A stretch of 64,000 nucleotides of DNA from JBBPYC01 sp965218765 (GTDB taxonomy: Bacteria > Pseudomonadota > Gammaproteobacteria > Burkholderiales > Burkholderiaceae_C): NCBI GenBank assembly GCA_965218765.1, contig CBDCLU010000006.1, positions 248,001 to 312,000 on the forward strand, in the 5' to 3' direction. How positions within the stretch are numbered: the stretch's first letter is position 1; each line of letters starts with the position of its first letter. The position numbers and the translations under genes are program-made. Of this stretch, positions 34,638 to 42,975 are shown piece by piece. The notes under the pieces are model-generated. The model saw nothing but the letters and a program-made list of their open reading frames with translations, was not told the origin of the DNA and did not search any database.

Positions 34638-35230
34638 AAACCTCCGCGCCCAAGCTCGTCATCATGGACCGCGACGGCACCATCAACGAGGATCGCGACG
34701 ACTTCGTGAAGACGGCCGACGAATGGATCGCGCTGCCCGGCGCGCTGGAAGCGATCGCCAAGCTCAACCATGCAGGCTGGCATGTGGTGGTCGCATCGAA
34801 CCAGTCGGGTCTCGGGCGTGGCCTGTTCGACGTGGCGGCGCTGAATGCGATGCACAGCAAGATGTTCAAGCAGCTCGCGATGCTGGGCGGGCGCATCGAC
34901 GCGGTGTTCTATTGCCCGCATACGCCCGATGAAAACTGCGCCTGCCGCAAGCCGCAGCCCGGGCTGTACCGGCAGATCGCGGAGCGCTACGGGCTCGACC
35001 TGGCAAACGTGCCGGTGGTGGCCGACAGCGCGCGGGACCTGCAGGCGGCGATCGCGGTCGGTGCGCAGCCGCACCTGGTGCGCACGGGCAAGTCGGCCGC
35101 GTTCGTCGCCGGCGCGCCGTTGCCGCAGGCGTTTCCGCCGCAGACGCAGGTCCATGCGGATCTGGGCGAGTTCGCCGCATTCCTGAATGCGCAGCAGGAC
35201 GCCGCCGCAAAGACGGCAGCAGCCGCCTGA
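34634..35230 (+). CDS. gmhB: D-glycero-beta-D-manno-heptose 1,7-bisphosphate 7-phosphatase
   Basis: A 198-residue HAD phosphatase of LPS heptose precursor synthesis. The nucleophile motif is MDRDGTINEDRDDF, motif II is VVASNQSGLGRG, and the structural zinc site has CPHTPDENCACRKPQPG. Motif IV Asp is in VPVVADSARDL (GD replaced by AD). It overlaps the glyS stop by four bases. The glyQ-glyS-gmhB-plsC order is common in Comamonadaceae. Confidence 0.93.
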   Translation: MKTSAPKLVIMDRDGTINEDRDDFVKTADEWIALPGALEAIAKLNHAGWHVVVASNQSGLGRGLFDVAALNAMHSKMFKQLAMLGGRIDAVFYCPHTPDENCACRKPQPGLYRQIAERYGLDLANVPVVADSARDLQAAIAVGAQPHLVRTGKSAAFVAGAPLPQAFPPQTQVHADLGEFAAFLNAQQDAAAKTAAAA

Positions 35231-35263
35231 TTGAACGGAACCCGGAAAGAAGAAACACCACCG

Positions 35264-36055
35264 ATGGCCGCGCTGCGTTCGATCCTGCACCTGCTGTGGA
35301 TGGCCGTGACGGTGATCCCCTGGGCCACGTTCGTGCTTATCGCATCGCTGTTCGTGAACAGCACCCGCGTCTACTGGATGTGCGCAGGCTGGCTGAAAGT
35401 GGCGGTGCGCGGCGGCGAGTTCATCCTCGGCATCGAGAACCGCATCACCGGCATGCAGCACCTGCCGCAGGGCGGCCAGGATGCGGCCGTGCTGCTGGTC
35501 AAGCACCAGTCGACCTGGGAGACGCTGGTGATGCCGGCCATCATGCCGCATCCACTCGCCTACGTGTTCAAGCGCGAGCTGCTCTACGTGCCGTTCTTCG
35601 GCTGGGCGATGGCGCGCATGGACATGATCCACATCGACCGCAGCCAGCGCGCGCGCGCGTTTGCGAAAGTGGTGGAGCAGGGCAAGCGGCTCACGGCCCA
35701 GGGGGTCTGGGTCATCATGTTCCCAGAAGGCACGCGCATCGAACGCGGCGAAGTCGGCCAGTACAAGGCCGGTGGTGCGCGGCTTGCGATCGAGTGCGGC
35801 GTGCCGGTGATCCCGATCGCGGTCACGTCGGCCAAATGCTGGCCCAGAAAAGCCTGGATCAAGACGCCCGGCGTGGTGGACATCTCGATCGGTCCGCCGA
35901 TCGCAAGCCAGGGCCGCGAGCCGGACGACCTGATGCGCGAAGTGCGCGACTGGATCGAGGCCGAGATGCGCCGGCTCGACCCGCAGGCTTACCCGGCCGA
36001 TGCGCGCGACGAAGCGGCGCCGCCGCCGATCGCGCCTGGCGTCAACACGCTTTGA
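35264..36055 (+). CDS. plsC: 1-acyl-sn-glycerol-3-phosphate acyltransferase
   Basis: A 263-residue membrane-associated acyltransferase that converts lysophosphatidate to phosphatidate. An N-terminal hydrophobic helix (LLWMAVTVIPWATFVLIASL) precedes the acyltransferase motifs. Motif I is HQSTWE, with Glu86 instead of the usual Asp in HX4D, a variant seen in beta-proteobacteria. Motif II is RSQRARAF, motif III is FPEGTRIERGE and motif IV is GVPVIPIAVTS. ATG at 35264 is preferred over TTG at 35231. It shares its last base with the next start (TGATG). Confidence 0.92.
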   Translation: MAALRSILHLLWMAVTVIPWATFVLIASLFVNSTRVYWMCAGWLKVAVRGGEFILGIENRITGMQHLPQGGQDAAVLLVKHQSTWETLVMPAIMPHPLAYVFKRELLYVPFFGWAMARMDMIHIDRSQRARAFAKVVEQGKRLTAQGVWVIMFPEGTRIERGEVGQYKAGGARLAIECGVPVIPIAVTSAKCWPRKAWIKTPGVVDISIGPPIASQGREPDDLMREVRDWIEAEMRRLDPQAYPADARDEAAPPPIAPGVNTL

Positions 36056-37197
36056 TGCACAGTCCGCAGCCTGCGACGCGCCGGTGGCCCATGCTCGATG
36101 CAGCGCGGCGCTTGCTTGTTGCGCTGCGCACGCCGGCCCCGCTCATCGCATCCGATATTGCTGCTGCTTCGCGGCATGCGTTGCCGGCGCTGCGCAAGAA
36201 CAGTTTCGCCGCTGCGACGCTGACCCGCGCGCCAGTCGATTTTTATCAGTTGAATGTGGCTGGGGCACAGGCACACCCTGCGGATCCTGCTATGAAAATG
36301 GATGCAGCGGCGGTGTCGTCTGCCAGCCAGGCTGCGCACTTGGCCGAGTCTGCTGGGAGCACCGATCCTGCGTTTGCGCCGGCAACAGCAGGCCGCAGCG
36401 CGCCGATCGGGTTTTCGTTGAAACGCAGTGCGCGTCGCAGCATCGGGCTGTCGGTGCGTGCCGGCGCGCTGCTCGTGAGCGCGCCGAAATGGGCAACGCT
36501 TGCGCAGATCGATGCGGCGTTGCAGCAGCACGCCGACTGGATTTGCAGCAAGCTCGACCAGGCGCGCCACGCGCAGGCACTGCTCGGCGCCGCGGCGGCC
36601 GTATCCCGCTGGCACGACGGTGCGCCGATCGCCTATCACGGCCGGCAGTTGCGCCTGCGGCTCGATCCGGTCGCCGGTGTACCGGGCAGCATGCAGCTGG
36701 TCGATGCCGGCTTGGCGGCCGCGTGCGAACCTGTCTTGCGCGAACTGGCTCCAGCGTCGACCGGGCCGTCAATCGACATGGCTACCGACACAACTGCTGA
36801 ACCAGTCGGCCTGTTGTGCGTGGCGCTGCCAGCCGACGCACCGGCTGCTGCCATCCGCGCTGCGGTCCGCCAGTTTCTGTGGGCGCGCGCGCAGACGCAT
36901 TGCGTCGAACGGCTCGACCATTTCGCTGCGCCCATGGGCGTGCGCTGGCACAAGCTCACGGTGAGCAACGCCGCGACGCGCTGGGGCAGCGCAAGTGCGA
37001 ACGGCTCGATCCGGCTGCACTGGCGGCTCATTCAGCTCGCGCCCGAACTGCTCGACTACGTGGTCGTGCATGAGCTCGCGCATCTGCGGCAGATGAACCA
37101 CAGCCCGCGCTTCTGGGCGGTGGTCGCTGATGTGCTGCCGGACTATTTGACATTGCGCAAGCGGCTGAAGGCATTGACGTTGCCGCCCTGGGAGTGA
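36055..37197 (+). CDS. M48/YgjP-like (DUF45) zinc metallohydrolase
   Basis: A 380-residue protein with the C-terminal SprT-like/YgjP domain. The metal site VVHELAHLRQMNHSPRFW (HExxH and a third His) follows the conserved WGSASANGSIRLHWRLIQ. The N-terminal half is longer than in the usual 230-260-residue homologues. It carries low-complexity Ala-rich stretches; one part (residues about 62-85) is encoded by a small dispersed repeat, so the family domain has been lengthened. The start ATG 36055 overlaps the plsC stop, indicating one operon. The cellular role of the family is unclear. Confidence 0.85.
   Translation: MHSPQPATRRWPMLDAARRLLVALRTPAPLIASDIAAASRHALPALRKNSFAAATLTRAPVDFYQLNVAGAQAHPADPAMKMDAAAVSSASQAAHLAESAGSTDPAFAPATAGRSAPIGFSLKRSARRSIGLSVRAGALLVSAPKWATLAQIDAALQQHADWICSKLDQARHAQALLGAAAAVSRWHDGAPIAYHGRQLRLRLDPVAGVPGSMQLVDAGLAAACEPVLRELAPASTGPSIDMATDTTAEPVGLLCVALPADAPAAAIRAAVRQFLWARAQTHCVERLDHFAAPMGVRWHKLTVSNAATRWGSASANGSIRLHWRLIQLAPELLDYVVVHELAHLRQMNHSPRFWAVVADVLPDYLTLRKRLKALTLPPWE
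36238..36308 (+). repeat. small dispersed repeat, in-frame copy inside the metallohydrolase gene
   Basis: ATTTTTATCAGTTGAATGTG... to CTGCTATGAAAATGGATGC follows the element layout (T-rich left end, GCG/CA middle, CTGCTAT-AAAATG right end) while keeping the reading frame open. More diverged than the other copies, so less certain. Confidence 0.4.
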
Positions 37198-37247
37198 TTG
37201 GGCTCTTCCCCGGCACAACGCTGCCTTGTGGATCGGCTCTTGGCTAA

Positions 37248-37258
37248 CCCCCCCCCCC
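37248..37258. repeat. homopolymer of 11 C
   Basis: An uninterrupted 11-C run 163 bp upstream of the thioesterase ATG, next to GC-rich sequence (GGGGGCGGCGCC at 37263) resembling the post-stop repeats at 23-26 kb. Long G/C runs are prone to length change. Confidence 0.9.
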
Positions 37259-37421
37259 AACCGGGGGCGGCGCCAGAGGCATGGCTTCAGCCACCGCGGC
37301 GCCTGCTGGATTGGGCCGTTCTACGGGTTCATCGGTTGTGGGTGGCAGATCGGGGGCGTCGAATGGACCACAATTTCAGGATCGTTTCCAGATCCCTGGA
37401 AATCAGCCGCTCGTCCGTCTC

Positions 37422-37883
37422 ATGCAACAACCACCCGAACCAGCCGACGCCTCGAACAACCCGCTGTGGCAGCGCATTGCCGACAGTCTGGCGCGGCAGG
37501 GGCTGATGCAGCATCTGGGCGTGCGGCTGCTGCGCGTGGAGGCGGGGCTCTGCGAAATCGCGCTGCCTTACTCGAATAAGGTGACGCAGCAGCAGGGAGG
37601 CTTTCATGGCGGGGCGATGGGGGCGCTGGCGGACATCGCGGGCGGCTATGCGGCGCTGTCGGTGGCGGCCGAAGGCATGGAAGTCACCACCGTTGAATAC
37701 AAGATCAACTTCGTCGCCGCGTTCACCGGTGGCGAGCTGCGCGCGACGGGGCAGGTCGTCAAGGCCGGCCGGCGCATCATCGTGACGACTGCCCAAGTGT
37801 TGCACCACGGCGCGGACGGCGCGGCGCCCAGCGTCTGCGCGCTGATGCAGCAGACGCTGGTGCCGGTGCCCATGACCTATTGA
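37422..37883 (+). CDS. PaaI-family hotdog thioesterase
   Basis: A 153-residue acyl-CoA thioesterase of the PaaI/YigI type. The hotdog helix is QQGGFHGGAMGALADIAGGY, preceded by GVRLLRVEAGLCEIALPY. Strands VEYKINFVAAFTGGELRATG and AGRRIIVTTAQVL follow. ATG at 37422 gives the normal family length. It precedes the isovaleryl-CoA dehydrogenase gene by 27 bp and probably belongs to the same transcript, perhaps relieving CoA trapping during branched-chain acyl breakdown. Confidence 0.88.
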   Translation: MQQPPEPADASNNPLWQRIADSLARQGLMQHLGVRLLRVEAGLCEIALPYSNKVTQQQGGFHGGAMGALADIAGGYAALSVAAEGMEVTTVEYKINFVAAFTGGELRATGQVVKAGRRIIVTTAQVLHHGADGAAPSVCALMQQTLVPVPMTY

Positions 37884-37910
37884 ACAACCCTGCAACTGAG
37901 GAGACCTGAG

Positions 37911-39089
37911 ATGAGCCTGCCCGGCCTGAACTTCCAACTCGGCGGCGACATCGATGCGCTGCGCGATGCCGTGCACGATTTCGCGCAAAGCGAGATCGCG
38001 CCGCGCGCGGCCGAGATCGATCACAGCGACCAGTTCCCGATGGACCTGTGGCGCAAGATGGGCGCAGTCGGCGTGCTCGGCATCACGGTGCCCGAAAGCT
38101 ACGGCGGCGCCGACATGGGCTATCTCGCGCACATGATCGCGATGGAAGAAATCTCGCGTGCATCGGCCAGCGTGGGCTTGTCGTACGGCGCGCACAGCAA
38201 CCTGTGCGTGAACCAGATCCGGCGCAACGGCAGCGATGAGCAGCGCAGGAAATACCTGCCAAAACTGGTCAGCGGCGAGCACGTCGGTGCGCTCGCGATG
38301 AGCGAAGCCGGCGCAGGCAGCGATGTGATTTCGATGAAGCTGAAGGCGCAGGACAAGGGGGGCCACTACCTGCTCAACGGCACGAAGATGTGGATCACGA
38401 ACGGCCCGGACGCCGATGTGATGGTGGTCTATGCGAAGACCGAGCCCGAACTGAACGCGCGCGGCATCACCGCGTTCATCGTCGAAAAAGGCATGGCTGG
38501 CTTCTCGACCGCGCAAAAGCTCGACAAGCTCGGCATGCGCGGCAGCCATACCGGCGAAATGGTGTTCCAGAACGTCGAAGTGCCGGCCGCGAACATCTTA
38601 GGCGGGCTGAACCAGGGCGCGAAGGTGCTGATGAGCGGCCTCGATTACGAACGCGCGGTGCTCGCCGCCGGCCCGGTCGGCATCATGCAGGCGGTGCTCG
38701 ACAACGTGGTGCCATACATCCACGACCGCAAGCAGTTCGGCACCAGCATCGGCGAATTCCAGCTCGTGCAGGGCAAGGTCGCCGACATGTACACGGTGCT
38801 GCAGGCCGGCCGCGCGTATCTCTACACGGTCGGCAAGAACCTCGACAGCCTGGGCGACGCGCACGTGCGCCAGGTGCGCAAGGACTGCGCAAGCCTGATC
38901 CTCTGGACCGCCGAGCAGGCCACGCGCATGGCCGGCGACGGCATCCAGCTGTTCGGCGGCAACGGCTACATCAACGAATATCCGCTCGGGCGCCTGTGGC
39001 GCGATGCCAAGCTCTATGAGATCGGCGCTGGCACCAGCGAAATCCGGCGCATGCTGATCGGGCGCGAGCTGTTTTCAGAAACCATGTAG
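37911..39089 (+). CDS. ivd: isovaleryl-CoA dehydrogenase
   Basis: A 392-residue FAD-dependent acyl-CoA dehydrogenase for the third step of leucine degradation, isovaleryl-CoA to 3-methylcrotonyl-CoA. Diagnostic stretches are VGLSYGAHSNLCVNQIRRNG, ALAMSEAGAGSDVISMKLKA, KMWITNGPDADVMVVYAKT, LDYERAVLAAGPVGIMQAVL and IQLFGGNGYINEYPLGRLWR. The Glu of LDYERAVL fits the IVD-type catalytic-base position. Its usual partner liuB starts only at 62.8 kb, with about 23 kb of other genes between. Confidence 0.95.
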   Translation: MSLPGLNFQLGGDIDALRDAVHDFAQSEIAPRAAEIDHSDQFPMDLWRKMGAVGVLGITVPESYGGADMGYLAHMIAMEEISRASASVGLSYGAHSNLCVNQIRRNGSDEQRRKYLPKLVSGEHVGALAMSEAGAGSDVISMKLKAQDKGGHYLLNGTKMWITNGPDADVMVVYAKTEPELNARGITAFIVEKGMAGFSTAQKLDKLGMRGSHTGEMVFQNVEVPAANILGGLNQGAKVLMSGLDYERAVLAAGPVGIMQAVLDNVVPYIHDRKQFGTSIGEFQLVQGKVADMYTVLQAGRAYLYTVGKNLDSLGDAHVRQVRKDCASLILWTAEQATRMAGDGIQLFGGNGYINEYPLGRLWRDAKLYEIGAGTSEIRRMLIGRELFSETM

Positions 39090-39106
39090 ACCGCGGCTGC
39101 TGATTC

Positions 39107-39117
39107 GGGGGGGGGGG
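39107..39117. repeat. homopolymer of 11 G
   Basis: An 11-G run 17 bp after the ivd stop, and equal in length to the C run upstream of the thioesterase gene. The two flank the thioesterase-ivd pair. Confidence 0.9.
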
Positions 39118-39121
39118 CTGC

Positions 39122-39505
39122 TCAACTGACCTCGGCCGCTTCCGGGAATGCGATCTCGATGCGGTCGAAATCCGGGTCGGCGGCGAGCCGTTGCGCGAAC
39201 AGCGCGATCAGGTATTCGGCGCTGCCTAGCCAGGGCGAGCCGATGCGGGTGACCATGTTCGATGAATTCGCGCACTCGAGCCGGCGCTTCGAGCCGACCA
39301 GCCGGTGATGCCGGACTTCGAGTCGATAGCAAAGCCGTTCCATCGCGCCGGATGCGGCCCGATGCACGACTTCGCCTTCGGCTACTGTGGTCCCGTCTTC
39401 ATGCGCGATGACCATCGGCAACACGTCGAGTGCATGGTCGTGAACGCACAGGGCCGAAATGGCGGGTCCATGAAATGCGGCGTTGAATGCGGGTTGGATG
39501 TTCAT
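39122..39505 (-). CDS. hypothetical protein
   Basis: A 127-residue frame with coding-like composition but no recognised family. It is rich in charged residues (KRRLECANSSNMVTRIGS, LAADPDFDRIEIAFPEAAEV) and has no signal peptide or membrane segment. ATG at 39505 is chosen; a start at 39520 adds five residues. It is convergent with ivd and separate from the iron operon downstream. It could be a small house-specific protein or a chance frame. Confidence 0.4.
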   Translation of the reverse strand: MNIQPAFNAAFHGPAISALCVHDHALDVLPMVIAHEDGTTVAEGEVVHRAASGAMERLCYRLEVRHHRLVGSKRRLECANSSNMVTRIGSPWLGSAEYLIALFAQRLAADPDFDRIEIAFPEAAEVS

Positions 39506-39745
39506 TGATGCGTCGGGCATGGGTTCAGGGGGTAGCCATCAAATCATGAAAGAACGCAGACGACCATAGCTCCTTCCAAGGACAACGTGAGGAAATACTT
39601 GGAAACAAGTTGCACATCGTCGTTACGTGCAGGGTTTGGCAGCGCTCTCCTGGCCTGCACGCATTGCATCGATGCAGGGCAACGCAGGTCAGTTCCGTCG
39701 CAAAACGCTGCCGAATGAGATTGCCGAACGCGCGCGCAGGCAAGT

Positions 39746-39768
39746 GATGAATGAAAATCATTTGCATC
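39746..39768. promoter_or_regulatory. candidate Fur box upstream of the PepSY operon
   Basis: GATGAATGAAAATCATTTGCATC resembles the Fur consensus (ATGA-AATCATT core) and is imperfectly palindromic. It ends 25 bases before the PepSY start. Iron-dependent repression is inferred from this match and from the gene content. Confidence 0.6.
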
Positions 39769-39793
39769 TGAGACGCTAGAATCGGGAATTCCG

Positions 39794-40498
39794 ATGAAAG
39801 CTCACATCGTCCCATCCGCTCCCGCATCTGCCGTCCGTGCCGACGCGCCGCTTGCGGTGCCGAGCGCCGGGCGTCGCGCCCATTGGCTGAAAACCTTGCA
39901 CGAATGGCATTGGGTGAGTTCGGCGCTGTGCCTGATCGGCATGCTGCTGTTTGCCGTCACCGGTATCACGCTCAATCATGCAGCGCAGATCGAGAGCAGG
40001 CCGGTGGTGACGAGCAGACAGGCCCGCCTGGACGCCACGCTGCTGGCTCGTCTGACGGCGCCGGACCATGACCCCGCGGACAAGAGCGGCACCGCGCGCA
40101 ATGCGCCATTGCCGGCCGAGCTTCGGGCTTGGGTGGGCCAATCGTTCGACATCGACACGAAAGGCCGACTGGCCGAGTGGAGTGCCGATGAAATATACCT
40201 CTCGATGCCGCGACCCGGCGGCGATGCGTGGCTGCGCATCGGTCTCGCCGATGGGCAGGCCGAGCTCGAGCGCACCGATCGCGGCTGGATCTCGTACCTG
40301 AACGATCTGCACAAAGGCCGCCGTGCCGGGCTCGCCTGGAGTTGGTTCATCGACATTTTTGCCGCCGCCGTGCTGCTGTTTTCGATCACCGGCCTGCTGA
40401 TCCTGAAGATGCATGCGTTGCGGCGGCCGTTCACCTGGCCGATGGTCGGTCTCGGGTTGCTCGCGCCGGCATTGCTTGCGCTGCTGTTCGTCCACTGA
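39794..40498 (+). CDS. PepSY-associated membrane protein (iron-regulated reductase component)
   Basis: A 234-residue inner-membrane protein of the PepSY_TM group. The first helix is about residues 41-61 (SALCLIGMLLFAVTGITLNH). A periplasmic loop carries the PepSY-like sheet (about 100-165). Two closing helices lie at about 183-205 and 216-233. His36, His39 and His62 at the membrane edge are candidate heme or metal ligands. Relatives occur in siderophore-uptake loci and are thought to pass electrons across the membrane. It begins a run with DUF2271, DUF4198, ApbE and flavodoxin-reductase genes. Confidence 0.85.
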   Translation: MKAHIVPSAPASAVRADAPLAVPSAGRRAHWLKTLHEWHWVSSALCLIGMLLFAVTGITLNHAAQIESRPVVTSRQARLDATLLARLTAPDHDPADKSGTARNAPLPAELRAWVGQSFDIDTKGRLAEWSADEIYLSMPRPGGDAWLRIGLADGQAELERTDRGWISYLNDLHKGRRAGLAWSWFIDIFAAAVLLFSITGLLILKMHALRRPFTWPMVGLGLLAPALLALLFVH

Positions 40499-40528
40499 AT
40501 CCGAGAAGAAAGAAATAAGGAAGCTGCC

Positions 40529-41062
40529 TTGCTGATCCGTTATTCCCTCACGGCCGCCGCCGCCGCGTTGGGCGCCGTGCCGGCTTTCGCCGCCGGGCTG
40601 GCCGTGACCGTCACGGTGCCGCGCCTGTCGGTGTCCGAATATCACCGCCCATACGTTGCCGTCTTTGTCGAACGGGCCGATAACAGCACGCTGGCCAGCA
40701 CGCTGGCGCTCTGGTATGACGTGCGCAACAAGCCCAACGACAAGGGCGAAGAAGGCACCAAGTGGCTGAAAGACCTGCGCCAGTGGTGGCGCCGCGGCGG
40801 GCGTGAACTGTCGGTGCCGATCGACGGCGTGACGGGCGCGACCAAGCCGGCCGGCCAATACCCGCTGGCCTTCGAGGAAGGCACAACAGGGTTGCCGCAA
40901 CTGCCGCCCGGCAACTACCGGCTGGTGGTGGAGGCGGCGCGCGAGGTCGGCGGGCACGAGGTCGTGCTTCTGCCGTTCCGGTGGCCGCTGGCGGCCGGCC
41001 AGCCGATCGTCGCCTCGGGCAAGGAAGAGCTCGGCCAGATCACGCTCGGCCCGAAGCCCTGA
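40529..41062 (+). CDS. periplasmic DUF2271 protein with flavinylation motif
   Basis: A 177-residue exported protein: TTG start at 40529 after AAGGA, signal peptide ending ...AAALGAVPAFA. The domain is DUF2271 (VFVERADNSTLASTLALWYD, GTKWLKDLRQWWRR). Residues 99-105 read DGVTGAT, matching the D-x-x-[ST]-G-A-[ST] signature that ApbE enzymes modify with FMN on the last Ser/Thr. An apbE gene lies about 870 bp downstream in the same run. It is therefore a candidate covalent flavoprotein carrying electrons in the periplasm, probably to ferric siderophore. Confidence 0.85.
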   Translation: MLIRYSLTAAAAALGAVPAFAAGLAVTVTVPRLSVSEYHRPYVAVFVERADNSTLASTLALWYDVRNKPNDKGEEGTKWLKDLRQWWRRGGRELSVPIDGVTGATKPAGQYPLAFEEGTTGLPQLPPGNYRLVVEAAREVGGHEVVLLPFRWPLAAGQPIVASGKEELGQITLGPKP

Positions 41063-41103
41063 ACCACGATGGCCGTCCATTCCTCATTTTCGAAAGCTGC
41101 TCC

Positions 41104-41908
41104 ATGACCTATTCCATTCGCTGCGCGGCCGCCGCCATGCTCGCCATCACATCGATCGCGGCGCAGGCGCACAACCTCTGGCTGCTGCCATCGACCACCG
41201 TGCTGTCCAAGCCCGACACGATCAGCGTCGATGCGGCGGTCTCGAACGACCTGTTCGTCGCCAACCACAGCGCGCTGCGACTCGACGGCCTGCGGATCAC
41301 CGCGCCGGACGGCAGCACCGTCAAGCCGGAGCACGAAGCCAGACTCAAGTACCGGTCGGTGTTCGACGTGGCCGTGGTGCAGCCCGGCACCTGGCGCATC
41401 GCGGTGCTCAACGACGGCGCCTTCGCGTCATGGAAGGACAAGGCCACCGGCAAGCCGGCGCGCGCGCGGGGCAACGCCGCGAACCATCGCGAAGGAAGTC
41501 CCCGCCGACGCGACCGACGTCGCGATCACGCAGACGGCCGGCCGGGTTGAAACCTTCGTCACGGTCGGCAAGCCGTCCGTGCCGGCGCCGATCGGCCAGG
41601 GTCTGGAGCTGGTGTCGGCCGGGTCGCCGACCGATCTGGTCAAGGGCGAGCCATCGACCTTCACGATGCTGCTGGACGGCCAGCCTGCTTCAGGCCTCGA
41701 AGTGACCGTCACGGCCGGCGACACGGTGTATCGCGACAAACTCGACGAGCTGAAGCTCAAGACCGACGCGCAAGGCCGGTTCACCGTGACGTGGCCGACA
41801 GCCGGCAAGTACTGGCTCGATGCGAGCATGAAGGACGACAAGACCACCGTGCCCAATGCAAGGGAGCGGCGCGTCTCGTATGCGCTGACGCTGGAAGTGA
41901 TGCCCTGA
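41104..41908 (+). pseudogene. periplasmic DUF4198 protein, frameshifted
   Basis: The frame from ATG 41104 gives a signal peptide (AAAAMLAITSIAAQA) and a DUF4198 N-terminus (HNLWLLPSTTVLSKPDT). It then derails near 41455-41475 within a CG-rich stretch. The normal continuation, TIAKEVPADATDVAITQTAG to RRVSYALTLEVMP, is in the next frame and ends at 41908. One extra base relative to an intact gene explains both halves, which together equal a full DUF4198 protein of about 267 residues. Whether this is a real mutation, a sequence error or frameshifting cannot be told. DUF4198 proteins accompany DUF2271/PepSY iron genes. Confidence 0.75.
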
Positions 41909-41928
41909 CGCGGCAGGCCGAGGCTTTC

Positions 41929-42975
41929 GTGACGGCCGTCCCGCCGCCCGGCGGCCGCTTCGGCTTTGGCGGGTTTTCCAGCTACGCGAACGATCCGACG
42001 CCGCGCCGGGCCGATCCTGCGCGGTTGCAGCGCCTGGCCGGCAGCACGATGGGGACGCACTGGTCGCTGCTGTTTGACAATCCGGCCATGCTGCCGCTCG
42101 AAGCGGTGCGCCGGACGATCGATGCCGCGCTCGACCGCGTGATCGCGCAGATGAGCACCTGGGAGCTGGCATCGGACATCAGTCGGTACGCGGCGGCGCC
42201 GGCCGGCTCGCGCCACCCGCTCACGCCGCAGTTCGCCACCGTGCTGGCCTGCGCGCTGCGCTGGGCCGAAGCCAGCGGCGGCGCGATCGACCCGACCATC
42301 GGCCCGCTGGTCGCCGCCTGGGGCTTCGGCGCGAACGCCGCGCGCGGCGCCGGTGTCGCCGTCGTGCCGCCGACCGATGCCGAACGGGTCGATGCACAGG
42401 CTCGCACCGGCTGGCAGCGGCTCGACTTCCGGCCGGACGAGGCCACCGTGCTGCAGCCGGGCGGGTTCGAGCTCGACCTGTCCGGCGTCGCCAAGGGCTT
42501 CGCGGTTGATCACGTGACGCAGGCGCTGCTCGCGCTCGGCCTCGGACATTTGCTGATCGAGATCGGCGGCGAACTTCGCGGCGTCGGACAGCGGCCCGGC
42601 GGCAGCGCGTGGCAGGTTCGGATCGACGGCGCCGCCGGCGTGCTGAACCTCTCCGACATGGCGGTCGCCACGTCGGGCACGCGCTGGCAGGTGCGTCGGC
42701 ACGGCGAGCGCTGCTGGTCGCACACGATCGACCCGCGCAGCGGCAAGCCGACCGCGCCTGCGCTGTCGTCGGTCACGGTGCTGCATCCGAGCTGCATGGA
42801 CGCGGATGCGCTCGCGACGGTGCTGATGGTGCTCGGGCCGGTTCAAGGCATGGCCTTCGCCGAGACGCATCGGGTGGCCGCGCATTTTCTGCAGGACGGT
42901 GTGCCTGACGCGCCAGGCAGCCTACCCGGGGTTTCCGTCAGCACCGGCTGGAGCGCAGGCCCCGTGCGATCATGA
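41929..42975 (+). CDS. apbE: FAD:protein FMN transferase ApbE
   Basis: A 348-residue flavin transferase, which moves FMN from FAD to Ser/Thr of exported proteins. The family motifs are complete: GSTMGTHWSL, GAIDPTIGPLVAAWGFG, ELDLSGVAKGFAVD, LIEIGGELRGVG, HTIDPRSGKPTAP and DADALATVLMVLG. The start is uncertain; GTG 41929 is used. No signal peptide or lipobox is visible after any start, which is odd for an enzyme normally exported. The adjacent DUF2271 protein carries its target motif. The stop overlaps the reductase ATG (ATGA). Confidence 0.9.
   Translation: MTAVPPPGGRFGFGGFSSYANDPTPRRADPARLQRLAGSTMGTHWSLLFDNPAMLPLEAVRRTIDAALDRVIAQMSTWELASDISRYAAAPAGSRHPLTPQFATVLACALRWAEASGGAIDPTIGPLVAAWGFGANAARGAGVAVVPPTDAERVDAQARTGWQRLDFRPDEATVLQPGGFELDLSGVAKGFAVDHVTQALLALGLGHLLIEIGGELRGVGQRPGGSAWQVRIDGAAGVLNLSDMAVATSGTRWQVRRHGERCWSHTIDPRSGKPTAPALSSVTVLHPSCMDADALATVLMVLGPVQGMAFAETHRVAAHFLQDGVPDAPGSLPGVSVSTGWSAGPVRS

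Noticed and set aside
39525..39827. 100-codon minus-strand frame across the Fur-box region
   Set aside because: It overlaps the probable regulatory site and the PepSY start, with no recognisable domain.
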